Assembly (NCBI RefSeq): GCF_001940165.2
Contig: NZ_CP135162.1
Coordinates: forward strand, 1,043,501 to 1,107,500
From: Roseburia sp. 831b
GTDB lineage: Bacteria > Bacillota > Clostridia > Lachnospirales > Lachnospiraceae
Length of the DNA: 64,000 nt
Reading direction: 5' to 3'
Part shown: positions 53,205 to 60,455 of the stretch, piece by piece
Layout of the letters: each line of letters opens with the position of its first letter
How positions within the stretch are numbered: the first letter of the stretch is position 1
Notes under the pieces: model-generated
Told to the model about the DNA's origin: nothing
What the model saw: only the letters and a program-made list of their open reading frames with translations
The model's database searches: none
Made by a program: the position numbers and the translations under genes

Positions 53205-54026
53205 ATGAAAGAGAAGATGATGTTATGTTCGGATTTAGACGGAACTTTGCTGACAGACGATAAGGAAATCTCAGAAAAGAACATTGATGCAATTAATCGG
53301 ATGCTTTCTGAGGGGCACTATTTTGTCATCTCAACAGGAAGACCGGTTGCAAGCGGAAGAGAAATCGTAAAACAACTAGGATTGACAAAGCCAGGCTGCT
53401 ATATGATTGCATTTAATGGTGCCGTCATCTACGATTGCGCAGCGGACCGCATCTTATCCAAGCGTTCTCTTCCGATCGAGCACGTTCAGGAACTTTTTGA
53501 AAGTGCCAAAAAGAAAAATCTCTACGTACAGACATATACAAGTACAGATGTAGTTACTTACAGACACACGAAGGAACTTGATTTTTATTTGAAAAATTCC
53601 AGTATCAAGAATTATAAACTTTCCTCTAAGATTTATGACGTTTTAGAGGAGGAGCCACAGAAGGTGCTGCTGATTGATTTAGAGCATGAGGAGCGTTTGA
53701 AGGAATTCCAGAAGGAAAAATCAGACTGGGAGAGAGGAAAGTGCAACAGTTTCTTCTCCTGTAAAGAATATCTGGAATATTGTCCGCTTGGAGTCAGCAA
53801 GGGATATGGTGTGGAATACCTGACACAGCTTTTAAATCTTTCCATTGACCAGATTGTCGCGGTCGGGGATGAACGAAATGATATTCCGATGATTCAGACG
53901 GCAAAGATTGGAATTGCGATGGCGAATGCCGTAGACGAGGTAAAAGCTGCGGCAGATTGCGTCACAAAAAATGATAATAACCATGACGCAATTGCCGAGA
54001 TTATTGATACATACATTTTAAAATAA
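53205..54026 (+). CDS. Cof-type HAD phosphatase
   Basis: The 273-residue product is a HAD hydrolase of the Cof/YidA type: motif I LCSDLDGTLLTDDKEIS with nucleophile Asp, motif II ISTGRPVASG, and motif IV VAVGDERNDIPMIQTA. Such enzymes dephosphorylate small sugar or cofactor phosphates; the substrate cannot be read from sequence. It is last in the pheA-ppk run and ends two bases from the stop of the converging PHP gene. Confidence 0.9.
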   Translation: MKEKMMLCSDLDGTLLTDDKEISEKNIDAINRMLSEGHYFVISTGRPVASGREIVKQLGLTKPGCYMIAFNGAVIYDCAADRILSKRSLPIEHVQELFESAKKKNLYVQTYTSTDVVTYRHTKELDFYLKNSSIKNYKLSSKIYDVLEEEPQKVLLIDLEHEERLKEFQKEKSDWERGKCNSFFSCKEYLEYCPLGVSKGYGVEYLTQLLNLSIDQIVAVGDERNDIPMIQTAKIGIAMANAVDEVKAAADCVTKNDNNHDAIAEIIDTYILK

Positions 54027-54028
54027 AA

Positions 54029-54874
54029 TTACAAATGTAGTTTTAATTCCTCTAAAACGGAGTAAGGGACATAAAGATGGCCGCAGCCGGTGCCAAGCTG
54101 AATGGTAGGTTTGTTCTCACCGTGGAAATCAGACCCACCGCTGATACAAAGGTCGTATTCTTTTGCAATCCGCTTGATGAAATGCTCATCGCTGGTGGAG
54201 TACGTCGAATAGATGGCTTCGATTCCCGTCAGTCCGACGTCCTTTAAATATTTGACAAGCTCATTTAGCCGGGTGTTGCTCATGTGATACAGCACAGGAT
54301 GGGCAAGAATGGCGATGCCGCCGGCTTTTCGTATCATGGAAACGGCTTCCATCGGAGTGACTTTAAATCTTCCGACATAGCATTTCCCGTGGTCGCCAAT
54401 GTATCGGTCGAAAGCTTCCTTGATGCTTCGAATCTGGCGATGCTCATATAAAAAGCGGGCGATATTGGCTCTGGTAATAACGCAGTCTTGATTTTCTGCG
54501 AGCAGTTCTTTCATGGTAATGGCAAGTCCTTCTTTTTGCAGGGCTTCCACCATTTTTTCATTGCGGCTGTCACGGCAGGCACGGAATTCGGCTAACTTTT
54601 GACAAAGGAACTCGTTGTTCTCGTCGATGAAAAGTCCGACAATATGAACTTCGCAGCCTTCGTATGTGGTAGAAAGTTCTACGCCGGGAATCAGTTCAAT
54701 GCCAAGTGATTTTGCAACTGGTCTTGCCTTTGCGATGCCGCCTGTTGTGTCGTGGTCGGTAAGTGCGATGGCAGAAAGCCCAACGCGGGCAGCTTCCCTC
54801 ATCAGTTCTTCCGGTGTAAAGGTACCGTCAGATTCCGTGGAATGTGTATGTAAATCAATGATTGATCGTTCCAT
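54029..54874 (-). CDS. PHP-domain phosphoesterase (RNase AM/TrpH-like)
   Basis: The 281-residue product begins IIDLHTHSTESDGTFTPEEL and has ALTDHDTTGG, GVELSTTYEG, and ILAHPVLYH and GGSDFHGENK metal motifs of the PHP family. TrpH/RnaAM members remove phosphates from 3',5'-bisphosphates or short RNA 5' ends. The ATG on the minus strand at 54874 is preceded by GGAGGATATC. The two-base gap to the HAD gene means the two transcripts converge without space for separate terminators. Confidence 0.9.
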   Translation of the reverse strand: MERSIIDLHTHSTESDGTFTPEELMREAARVGLSAIALTDHDTTGGIAKARPVAKSLGIELIPGVELSTTYEGCEVHIVGLFIDENNEFLCQKLAEFRACRDSRNEKMVEALQKEGLAITMKELLAENQDCVITRANIARFLYEHRQIRSIKEAFDRYIGDHGKCYVGRFKVTPMEAVSMIRKAGGIAILAHPVLYHMSNTRLNELVKYLKDVGLTGIEAIYSTYSTSDEHFIKRIAKEYDLCISGGSDFHGENKPTIQLGTGCGHLYVPYSVLEELKLHL

Positions 54875-54974
54875 AATGATATCCTCCTTTTTATGATTCG
54901 TTTTTTACGATTGCAAATAGGGTAATATGAAATCTATGTTTTATCATACAATAGGAAAAATTGTAAAAAAAGGC

Positions 54975-55004
54975 TTGACGTGTAAGGAGAAAACATGTTA
55001 TATT
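54975..55004 (+). promoter_or_regulatory. Promoter for infC-rpmI-rplT
   Basis: TTGACG (54975-54980) and TATATT (54999-55004), 18 bases apart, with TGT before the -10. It gives a leader of about 165 bases before infC. Confidence 0.75.
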
Positions 55005-55028
55005 ATATGAGTTGTTAGAAAACAAAGT

Positions 55029-55148
55029 AGAGTATCCACTCTCACCGGAGCGCACAGCAAGCTAGGTTGCGACTCATGGTTCATATTTCAAACATTGCAT
55101 TTCGCATTTTGAATGATTGTGGATAGTCTGCCTATCCACTTTTTTTAT
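55029..55148 (+). promoter_or_regulatory. infC attenuator leader (L20-leader-like) with terminator
   Basis: GTGGATAG (55119-55126) and CTATCCAC (55132-55139) form a terminator stem with a 5-base loop, followed by a run of Ts (55140-55146). TATCCAC at 55033-55039 can instead pair with GTGGATA of the terminator, so an upstream arm competes with it. This is the layout of the L20-controlled infC leader of Firmicutes. The structure is seen directly; L20 as ligand is known from family precedent. Confidence 0.8.
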
Positions 55149-55176
55149 TGGAAATTTATTTTGGAGGTGCAAAACC

Positions 55177-55683
55177 ATTAACGAGTTAATGATTAATGAA
55201 CAGATCAGAGATAAAGAAGTACGTCTGGTCGGAGAAAACGGAGAACAGCTTGGCATTATGTCAGCAAGAGAAGCAATGAAACTTGCCGAGGAAGCAGAAC
55301 TTGATTTAGTTAAAATTGCTCCAACTGCAAAACCACCTGTTTGTAAGATTATTGATTACGGAAAGTATCGATATGAATTAGCAAGAAAAGACAAAGAGGC
55401 TAAGAAAAAGCAGAAGACAGTAGAACTAAAAGAGATTCGTTTATCACCAAATATTGAATCAAATGATTTAAATACCAAAATGAATGCCGCCAAGAAATTC
55501 ATCGCCAAGGGAGATAAGGTAAAAGTTACATTACGATTCCGTGGTCGTGAAATGGCTCATATGAATGCAAGCAAACACATTTTAGATGATTTTGCGGAAA
55601 GCATGTCTGATGTAGCAGTAGTGGAGAAGGCACCAAAGGTTGAAGGCAGAAGTATCAGTATGGTGCTGGCAGAAAGAAAATAA
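55177..55683 (+). CDS. infC: Translation initiation factor IF-3, AUU start
   Basis: IF-3 checks start codons and keeps 30S subunits free. The 168-residue product contains LMINEQIRDKEVRLVGENGE at the start, the YGKYRYELARKDKEAKKKQK linker and the KVKVTLRFRGREMAHMN C-terminal domain. GGAGG (55163-55167) is nine bases before ATT 55177 and 21 bases before the first ATG (55189), so AUU is the start, as is known for infC in many bacteria, where IF-3 represses its own non-standard start. Confidence 0.95.
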   Translation: MNELMINEQIRDKEVRLVGENGEQLGIMSAREAMKLAEEAELDLVKIAPTAKPPVCKIIDYGKYRYELARKDKEAKKKQKTVELKEIRLSPNIESNDLNTKMNAAKKFIAKGDKVKVTLRFRGREMAHMNASKHILDDFAESMSDVAVVEKAPKVEGRSISMVLAERK

Positions 55684-55707
55684 CTTTTATTAAGGAGGAA
55701 ACACATC

Positions 55708-55905
55708 ATGCCAAAAATGAAAACAAACAGAGCAGCTGCAAAACGTTTCAAAGTTACAGGAACAGGAAAGTTAAAAAGAAACAAAGCGTATAAGAGACAT
55801 ATCTTAACAAAGAAAACAACAAAGACTAAGAGAAATCTTAGAAAAGCTGCTATCGTAGATGCAACAAACGTTAAGAACATGAAGAAAATTTTACCATACG
55901 TATAA
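55708..55905 (+). CDS. rpmI: Large ribosomal subunit protein L35 (bL35)
   Basis: L35 is a small basic 50S protein. The 65-residue product has the normal length and the pattern [24 protein letters not shown], then [12 protein letters not shown]. The start follows AAGGAGG. It lies between infC and rplT, the universal order. Confidence 0.98.
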   Translation: MPKMKTNRAAAKRFKVTGTGKLKRNKAYKRHILTKKTTKTKRNLRKAAIVDATNVKNMKKILPYV

Positions 55906-55931
55906 AGAATCAGGTTAAGGAGGAATAAAAA

Positions 55932-56288
55932 ATGGCAAGAGTTAAAGGCGGTATCGGCGCTAAAAAAAGACATAATAGAACTTTAAAATTAGCAAAAGGA
56001 TATAGAGGCGCAAGATCCAAACAGTATAGAGTAGCAAAACAGTCAGTTATGAGAGCCTTAACAAGTTCTTACGCTGGTAGAAAAGAAAGAAAGAGACAGT
56101 TCCGTCAGTTATGGATTGCACGTATCAACGCTGCAGCAAGAATGAACGGACTTTCTTACAGCCAGATGATGCACGGCTTAAAAGTAGCTGGTGTTGACAT
56201 CAACCGTAAAATGTTAGCAGAGATGGCTGTAAACGATGCAACAGGATTTGCTGCATTAGTAGAAGTTGCTAAAAAAGCAATTGCTTAA
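55932..56288 (+). CDS. rplT: Large ribosomal subunit protein L20 (bL20)
   Basis: L20 is needed early in 50S assembly and represses its own operon by binding the leader RNA. The 118-residue product begins [20 protein letters not shown] and has the globular half with [20 protein letters not shown]. The start follows AAGGAGGAA. A strong terminator follows. Confidence 0.98.
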   Translation: MARVKGGIGAKKRHNRTLKLAKGYRGARSKQYRVAKQSVMRALTSSYAGRKERKRQFRQLWIARINAAARMNGLSYSQMMHGLKVAGVDINRKMLAEMAVNDATGFAALVEVAKKAIA

Positions 56289-56307
56289 TCATCTAAAATA
56301 AGATATT

Positions 56308-56342
56308 AAAATCCCAGTGACTAGATTCACTGGGATTTTTTT
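56308..56342 (+). terminator. Intrinsic terminator after rplT
   Basis: AAATCCCAGTGA (56309-56320) pairs with TCACTGGGATTT (56327-56338), followed by an uninterrupted T-run. This is a classic strong terminator. Confidence 0.92.
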
Positions 56343-56840
56343 GTCGGAAAAGCTTTTGGAATATTATCTTTTGGAAGTTTAGACATTGATAGAATTGCAA
56401 TTAATGACGTTTTATAATATTATGAATTATAACGGTGTTTCGAATGGCAGTATATAGTGAACACGAAAGGGAAAAGATATGAGAAAGTCTGTCAGAAAGT
56501 CCTCACTAATATATCAGCTCTGATAAGCAACATGAATCAGAAGTTTTTATCGGTATATCAAGCGACGCTTGCATGTCGGAAATTCATATTGGACAATTAG
56601 ATACAGCTTTTAATAAATTGTCCGATTTCGAGGTGTTTTGATGGAAAACAGTTTACATAAAAGCACCTTATGGACAATAGGAAACAGATTGAAAAAAAGT
56701 TATCCAAAAACCCCTGTTTTTTCGAGGAATTCTGTATAAATTTTATAGAATTCCTTTTATTTTTATCCAAAACAGGAGATTCGGTTTACATAATACAGGC
56801 GATTTCAGGCATTTTTGGGTAATTTTTTAATGGAGGTGCT
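56343..56840. other. Non-coding stretch with nested inverted repeats and possible decayed frame
   Basis: About 500 bases without an intact gene. Seen: an inverted repeat ATTGGACAATT/AATTGTCCGAT (56588-56626); a hairpin AGGAATTCT/AGAATTCCT (56725-56755) enclosed by CCTGTTTT/AAAACAGG (56713-56776); and direct copies of GTTTACATAA (56651, 56784). A frame from ATG 56444 to TGA 56641 reads like protein but has two internal stops (56480, 56507), and another open piece ends near 56423. It could be remnants of a lost gene plus the downstream region of the AraC gene. Confidence 0.5.
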
Positions 56841-57677
56841 TTATTTGTAACAGAAATGCTTCTGCCGGTAATCTTTTGGTGACATCCCTTTCCGCTTGTG
56901 GAACGTCTTGGAAAAATAAAGGCTGTTGTCAAAGCCGATGGAGTTCGCAATGGCAGTGATGGACAAGTCAGAGTGCTCTAAGAGGTAACAGGCCTGTTTC
57001 ATACGAAAGGCTGTCAGATATTCCTTTGGGGATTCTCCAAGAATCGATTCGAAAGAGCGGAACAGGTGGCTTCTGCTGACGCCGACATAGTCTGCGATGT
57101 CTTCTACCGTGATGTTGTAGGAATAATGGGAGGAGATAAATTCAATCCCTTTTTGGACATAGCTGTTTGCAGAATTTTGCATATTCTCATGGGTTGCGGT
57201 ATGCATAAAGAGTGCAAGTGTGGTGTAGAGCCGTCCTGTCATTTCGACGGCATGCTCAAATTCGTTTCCTCTTGCGTCATAGATATGCAGAATCTGGCGA
57301 TGAACGGATTCTCCCATAGGGGTATCCAGGATAACCGGTTTTTCTTTGGAAAAATCGGTGGCACTTAAAATCATGGAAGCGTCACTTCCGGTAAAGCCAA
57401 CCCAGGCATATTCCCAAGGGTCTGTTTCATCGGCGCAGTAAGTAACCTCGGTATCTGGATAAACCAAAAAAGTGTCGCCTGCTTTTAAGGAGAAGGTTTT
57501 ATGATTGACATGGTAGGAGCCTTTTCCGGAGATAATGTAATGAATCAGATAGTGGTCCCTGACGCCGGGCCCCCACTGGTAGAGCGGGTTACATTTTTGA
57601 AATCCGACGTTATAGACAGAGAGGGAAACCAGTTCTTTTTCTGTGACTTTATAGGAATTTTTATAATTTTTTTGCAT
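56841..57677 (-). CDS. AraC-family transcriptional regulator
   Basis: The 278-residue product has an N-terminal cupin-like AraC_binding domain (about 15-150, HYLIHYIISGKGSYHVNHKT) and a C-terminal pair of helix-turn-helix units (VEDIADYVGVSRSHLFRSFE and ITAIANSIGFDNSLYFSKTF). Such regulators control sugar-use genes. The ATG (plus 57675-57677) is chosen because AGAAAGGA lies nine bases upstream; a longer frame would add 40 residues with no such site. It is divergent from galE with about 280 bases between, but its target is not evident. Confidence 0.9.
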   Translation of the reverse strand: MQKNYKNSYKVTEKELVSLSVYNVGFQKCNPLYQWGPGVRDHYLIHYIISGKGSYHVNHKTFSLKAGDTFLVYPDTEVTYCADETDPWEYAWVGFTGSDASMILSATDFSKEKPVILDTPMGESVHRQILHIYDARGNEFEHAVEMTGRLYTTLALFMHTATHENMQNSANSYVQKGIEFISSHYSYNITVEDIADYVGVSRSHLFRSFESILGESPKEYLTAFRMKQACYLLEHSDLSITAIANSIGFDNSLYFSKTFHKRKGMSPKDYRQKHFCYK

Positions 57678-57873
57678 GGAAGGGAATCCTTTCTTTTTAC
57701 GGCATTCTATGATATGATTTAAGGTAGGCCGTAATTCTTTTTTGATTATAGAAGAAAAAAAGAGATTGTGCAACATTTTTACATATTTTACGCACATTTA
57801 TAGCTATACATTTTAGAGGGACTGCGGTAATATAAAATCGTCAAAGGTAGTTAAAACAGACACGTAAGAAAAT

Positions 57874-57903
57874 CCTATGATGTTTTTGGTCGAAAACATT
57901 AGG
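57874..57903 (+). other. Leader hairpin upstream of galE
   Basis: CCTA plus ATGTTTT (57874-57886, with a 2-base bulge) pairs with AAAACATTAGG (57893-57903) around a TGGTCG loop. A longer repeat pair ATGATGT/ACATCAT overlaps it. It lies 54 bases before the galE ATG, in the galE leader or the regulator's operator region. No clear promoter was found between the two genes. Confidence 0.4.
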
Positions 57904-57956
57904 AAGACATCATGAAACATTTTTCTGAAATGGTATCACAGAAAGGAGATTTTAAC

Positions 57957-58973
57957 ATGGCAATTTTAGTAACAGGTGGAGCAGGTTATATCGGAAGCCA
58001 CACATGTGTAGAACTGTTGGATGCAGGATACGAGGTTGTTGTTTTGGATAACTTAAGCAATGCATCTGAAAAATCATTAGACAGAGTAAAAGCATTGACT
58101 GGAAAGACTGTTAAATTTTATAAAGGCGATATCTTAGATCGTACAATTTTAAATGAGATTTTTGAGAAAGAATCCATTGACAGCTGTATTCATTTTGCAG
58201 GACTCAAAGCGGTTGGAGAATCCGTTGCAAAGCCTTGGGAATATTACAATAACAACATCACAGGTACCTTGACACTTGTTGATGTGATGAGACAGCATGG
58301 ATGCAAGAATATCATCTTTTCTTCTTCCGCAACCGTATATGGTGACCCGGCGCAGATTCCAATTACAGAGGAGTGCCCGAAGGGACAGTGTACCAACCCT
58401 TATGGCTGGACAAAATCTATGTTAGAGCAGGTACTTATGGATATGCAAAAAGCAGATCCGGAATGGAATGTTATCCTGCTTCGTTACTTTAACCCAATCG
58501 GAGCTCATCCAAGCGGAACCATGGGAGAGAATCCGAATGGTATTCCAAACAACTTAATGCCTTATATTACACAGGTTGCTGTTGGAAAATTAAAAGAACT
58601 CGGTGTCTTTGGGGATGATTATGATACACCGGACGGAACTGGTGTTCGTGATTATATCCACGTTGTGGATCTTGCAGTCGGCCATGTAAAAGCATTGAAG
58701 AAGATTGAAGAAAAAGCAGGATTATGCATCTACAACCTTGGTACAGGTCACGGATACAGTGTACTTGATATCGTAAAGAACTTTGAGGAAGCAAATGATA
58801 TCAAGATTCCATATCAGATCAAACCAAGAAGAGCAGGTGACATTGCAACCTGTTATTGCGACCCATCCAAGGCAGAAAGAGAACTTGGCTGGAAAGCAAA
58901 ATATGGTATCAAAGAGATGTGTGCCGACTCTTGGAGATGGCAGAAGAACAATCCAAACGGATACGAAGATTAA
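57957..58973 (+). CDS. galE: UDP-glucose 4-epimerase
   Basis: GalE interconverts UDP-glucose and UDP-galactose with bound NAD. The 338-residue product has the NAD motif [20 protein letters not shown], the SSSATVYG serine/threonine region and the catalytic YGWTK (Tyr-x-x-x-Lys). The ATG at 57957 follows AGAAAGGAG; an upstream in-frame ATG would add 15 unrelated residues. It is a single gene between the AraC regulator and a shared terminator. Confidence 0.96.
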   Translation: MAILVTGGAGYIGSHTCVELLDAGYEVVVLDNLSNASEKSLDRVKALTGKTVKFYKGDILDRTILNEIFEKESIDSCIHFAGLKAVGESVAKPWEYYNNNITGTLTLVDVMRQHGCKNIIFSSSATVYGDPAQIPITEECPKGQCTNPYGWTKSMLEQVLMDMQKADPEWNVILLRYFNPIGAHPSGTMGENPNGIPNNLMPYITQVAVGKLKELGVFGDDYDTPDGTGVRDYIHVVDLAVGHVKALKKIEEKAGLCIYNLGTGHGYSVLDIVKNFEEANDIKIPYQIKPRRAGDIATCYCDPSKAERELGWKAKYGIKEMCADSWRWQKNNPNGYED

Positions 58974-59003
58974 ACATCAAATACGAATAGCGATGTAAGC
59001 ATA

Positions 59004-59060
59004 CAAAAATCCCCTTTGCCGGTGGCAGTGAAAACTGTCAGATGGCGAAGGGGATTTTTG
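59004..59060. terminator. Bidirectional terminator between galE and tyrA
   Basis: AAAAATCCCCTTTGCC (59005-59020) pairs with GGCGAAGGGGATTTTT (59044-59059), and GGCAGT/ACTGTC around GAAA forms the tip. T-runs or A-runs flank both sides, so it can end galE (plus) and tyrA (minus). Confidence 0.88.
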
Positions 59061-59069
59061 CTTTTTAAA

Positions 59070-60170
59070 TTAGCTGCGCTCATAGATGGTGTAATGATGT
59101 TTGCTTAAAAGCTTTCTGGCTCCATCTAATGCCTGCTCATCGTATAACTCAAGGCGGAGTACACCCTGCTCAAATTCACGGTTGTGAATGATGCCGATAT
59201 TTTTGATACTGATGTTGTTACTTGCGAGGATGGTCGCAACGGTAGCGATTCCACCTGCCTCGTCTAACAAATCCAAATAAAGCTCGTACACTTTTTTGAT
59301 GGCTCCTGATTTTGTAATCGTAATGGAATCGCGGTAGTCCTTGGCAGATTCAAAGAAGCGGTAGAGCTGCTTTTCATTTGCATTTTGGATATTCTGTTTC
59401 ATCTGCTCTAAGATGTTTGTGTAGGAATCTAGCACCTTTAAAATCTGCTCCCGGTTTGACAAACAGATGTTCTGCCACATAACAGGGGAGGAGGAAGCGA
59501 TTCTTGTAATATCCTTAAATCCGCCTGCTGCAATGGTTTTCATCGTAGCATCCTCGTCATCGGTCTGCTTGATTAAATTGACAAGTGAAGATGCAATGAT
59601 GTGTGGCAGATGGCTGATGGAAGCCGTCGCAAAATCATGTTTTTCATAATCAAGAATCAGTGGAATTGCGCCAAGGGAAGACACGAACTGACGGAATTCC
59701 ATTAATTTTTCCGATTTTGTTTTTGCAGTCGGTGTCAGAATGTAGTATGCATTCTCCATTAGATAAGGGGTGGCGTTTTCCAGTCCGGTTTTCTCAGAAC
59801 CGGTCATCGGATGTCCGCCGATAAAATTCTCCTCTAAGCCAAGACGGATGACTTCACGGTGAATATCTGTTTTGACACTTCCGACATCGGTAATCAGACA
59901 GTCTTTTTTGATGATATTCTTTAAGGCATTCAGGTACTCCAGATTTTTCTGGACAGGACAGCATAAAAAGATATAGTCGCAGTCCTTAAAATCTTCCATC
60001 TCGCAGAATGTGTTGTTCTCAATCAGATTTTGCTCATAAGCTTCAGTAATTGTCTCTATGTGATGTGCGTGTGCAATCATTTTTATTTCAGGGTTGTCCG
60101 CTTTGATTTTTTTGGCGATGGAACCGCCGATTAAACCAAGTCCGATAAACCCAATTTTTCTTATTGACAT
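59070..60170 (-). CDS. tyrA: Prephenate dehydrogenase (TyrA) with ACT domain
   Basis: TyrA oxidises prephenate to 4-hydroxyphenylpyruvate for tyrosine. The 366-residue product has a Rossmann N terminus (IGFIGLGLIGGSIAKKIK), the GGHPMTGSEKTGL catalytic-region motif, and a C-terminal ACT-like domain (about 295-360, LDEAGGIATVATILASNNIS). The ATG on the minus strand at 60170 follows GAGGA; a longer frame adds 12 residues without support. It complements pheA at 47001, although it is 11 kb away and on the other strand. Confidence 0.95.
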   Translation of the reverse strand: MSIRKIGFIGLGLIGGSIAKKIKADNPEIKMIAHAHHIETITEAYEQNLIENNTFCEMEDFKDCDYIFLCCPVQKNLEYLNALKNIIKKDCLITDVGSVKTDIHREVIRLGLEENFIGGHPMTGSEKTGLENATPYLMENAYYILTPTAKTKSEKLMEFRQFVSSLGAIPLILDYEKHDFATASISHLPHIIASSLVNLIKQTDDEDATMKTIAAGGFKDITRIASSSPVMWQNICLSNREQILKVLDSYTNILEQMKQNIQNANEKQLYRFFESAKDYRDSITITKSGAIKKVYELYLDLLDEAGGIATVATILASNNISIKNIGIIHNREFEQGVLRLELYDEQALDGARKLLSKHHYTIYERS

Positions 60171-60201
60171 GATAGTCCTCCAATAGTTTGTATTCCTTCT
60201 T

Positions 60202-60230
60202 ATCATAACTATATTTTAAAATAAAATCAA
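60202..60230 (-). promoter_or_regulatory. Promoter for tyrA
   Basis: On the minus strand TTGATT (plus 60225-60230) and TATGAT (plus 60202-60207) are 17 bases apart, 32 bases before the tyrA start. Confidence 0.6.
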
Positions 60231-60392
60231 CACTTTAAAGCATAAAAGTCAATTTTTTATGACAAATATGTCTAAATTGTAACACTTGTGTAAATCTTTT
60301 GCCTATCCGCACAATTTTTGTACAAAATAGGTTATAATATCCATAAAGAGAAAAAGAAATGGGAAAAACAGTGTGAAAAGTGCATAAAAATA

Positions 60393-60421
60393 TTGTAAAA
60401 GAACTAGACAAATAGTACAAT
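60393..60421 (+). promoter_or_regulatory. Promoter for the EF-G-like gene
   Basis: TTGTAA (60393-60398) and TACAAT (60416-60421) are 17 bases apart, 35 bases before the ATG at 60456. Confidence 0.6.
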
Positions 60422-60455
60422 ATAAATATATCAAAAATGTATTGGAGGATTTGCT

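Noticed and set aside
56444..56641. Small gene starting ATG 56444
   Set aside because: Two in-frame stop codons (56480 and 56507) and no ribosome-binding site; reported only as a possible remnant.
57781..57835. Promoter for galE from TATACA/TAATAT boxes
   Set aside because: No -35 at acceptable spacing; evidence too weak to list.
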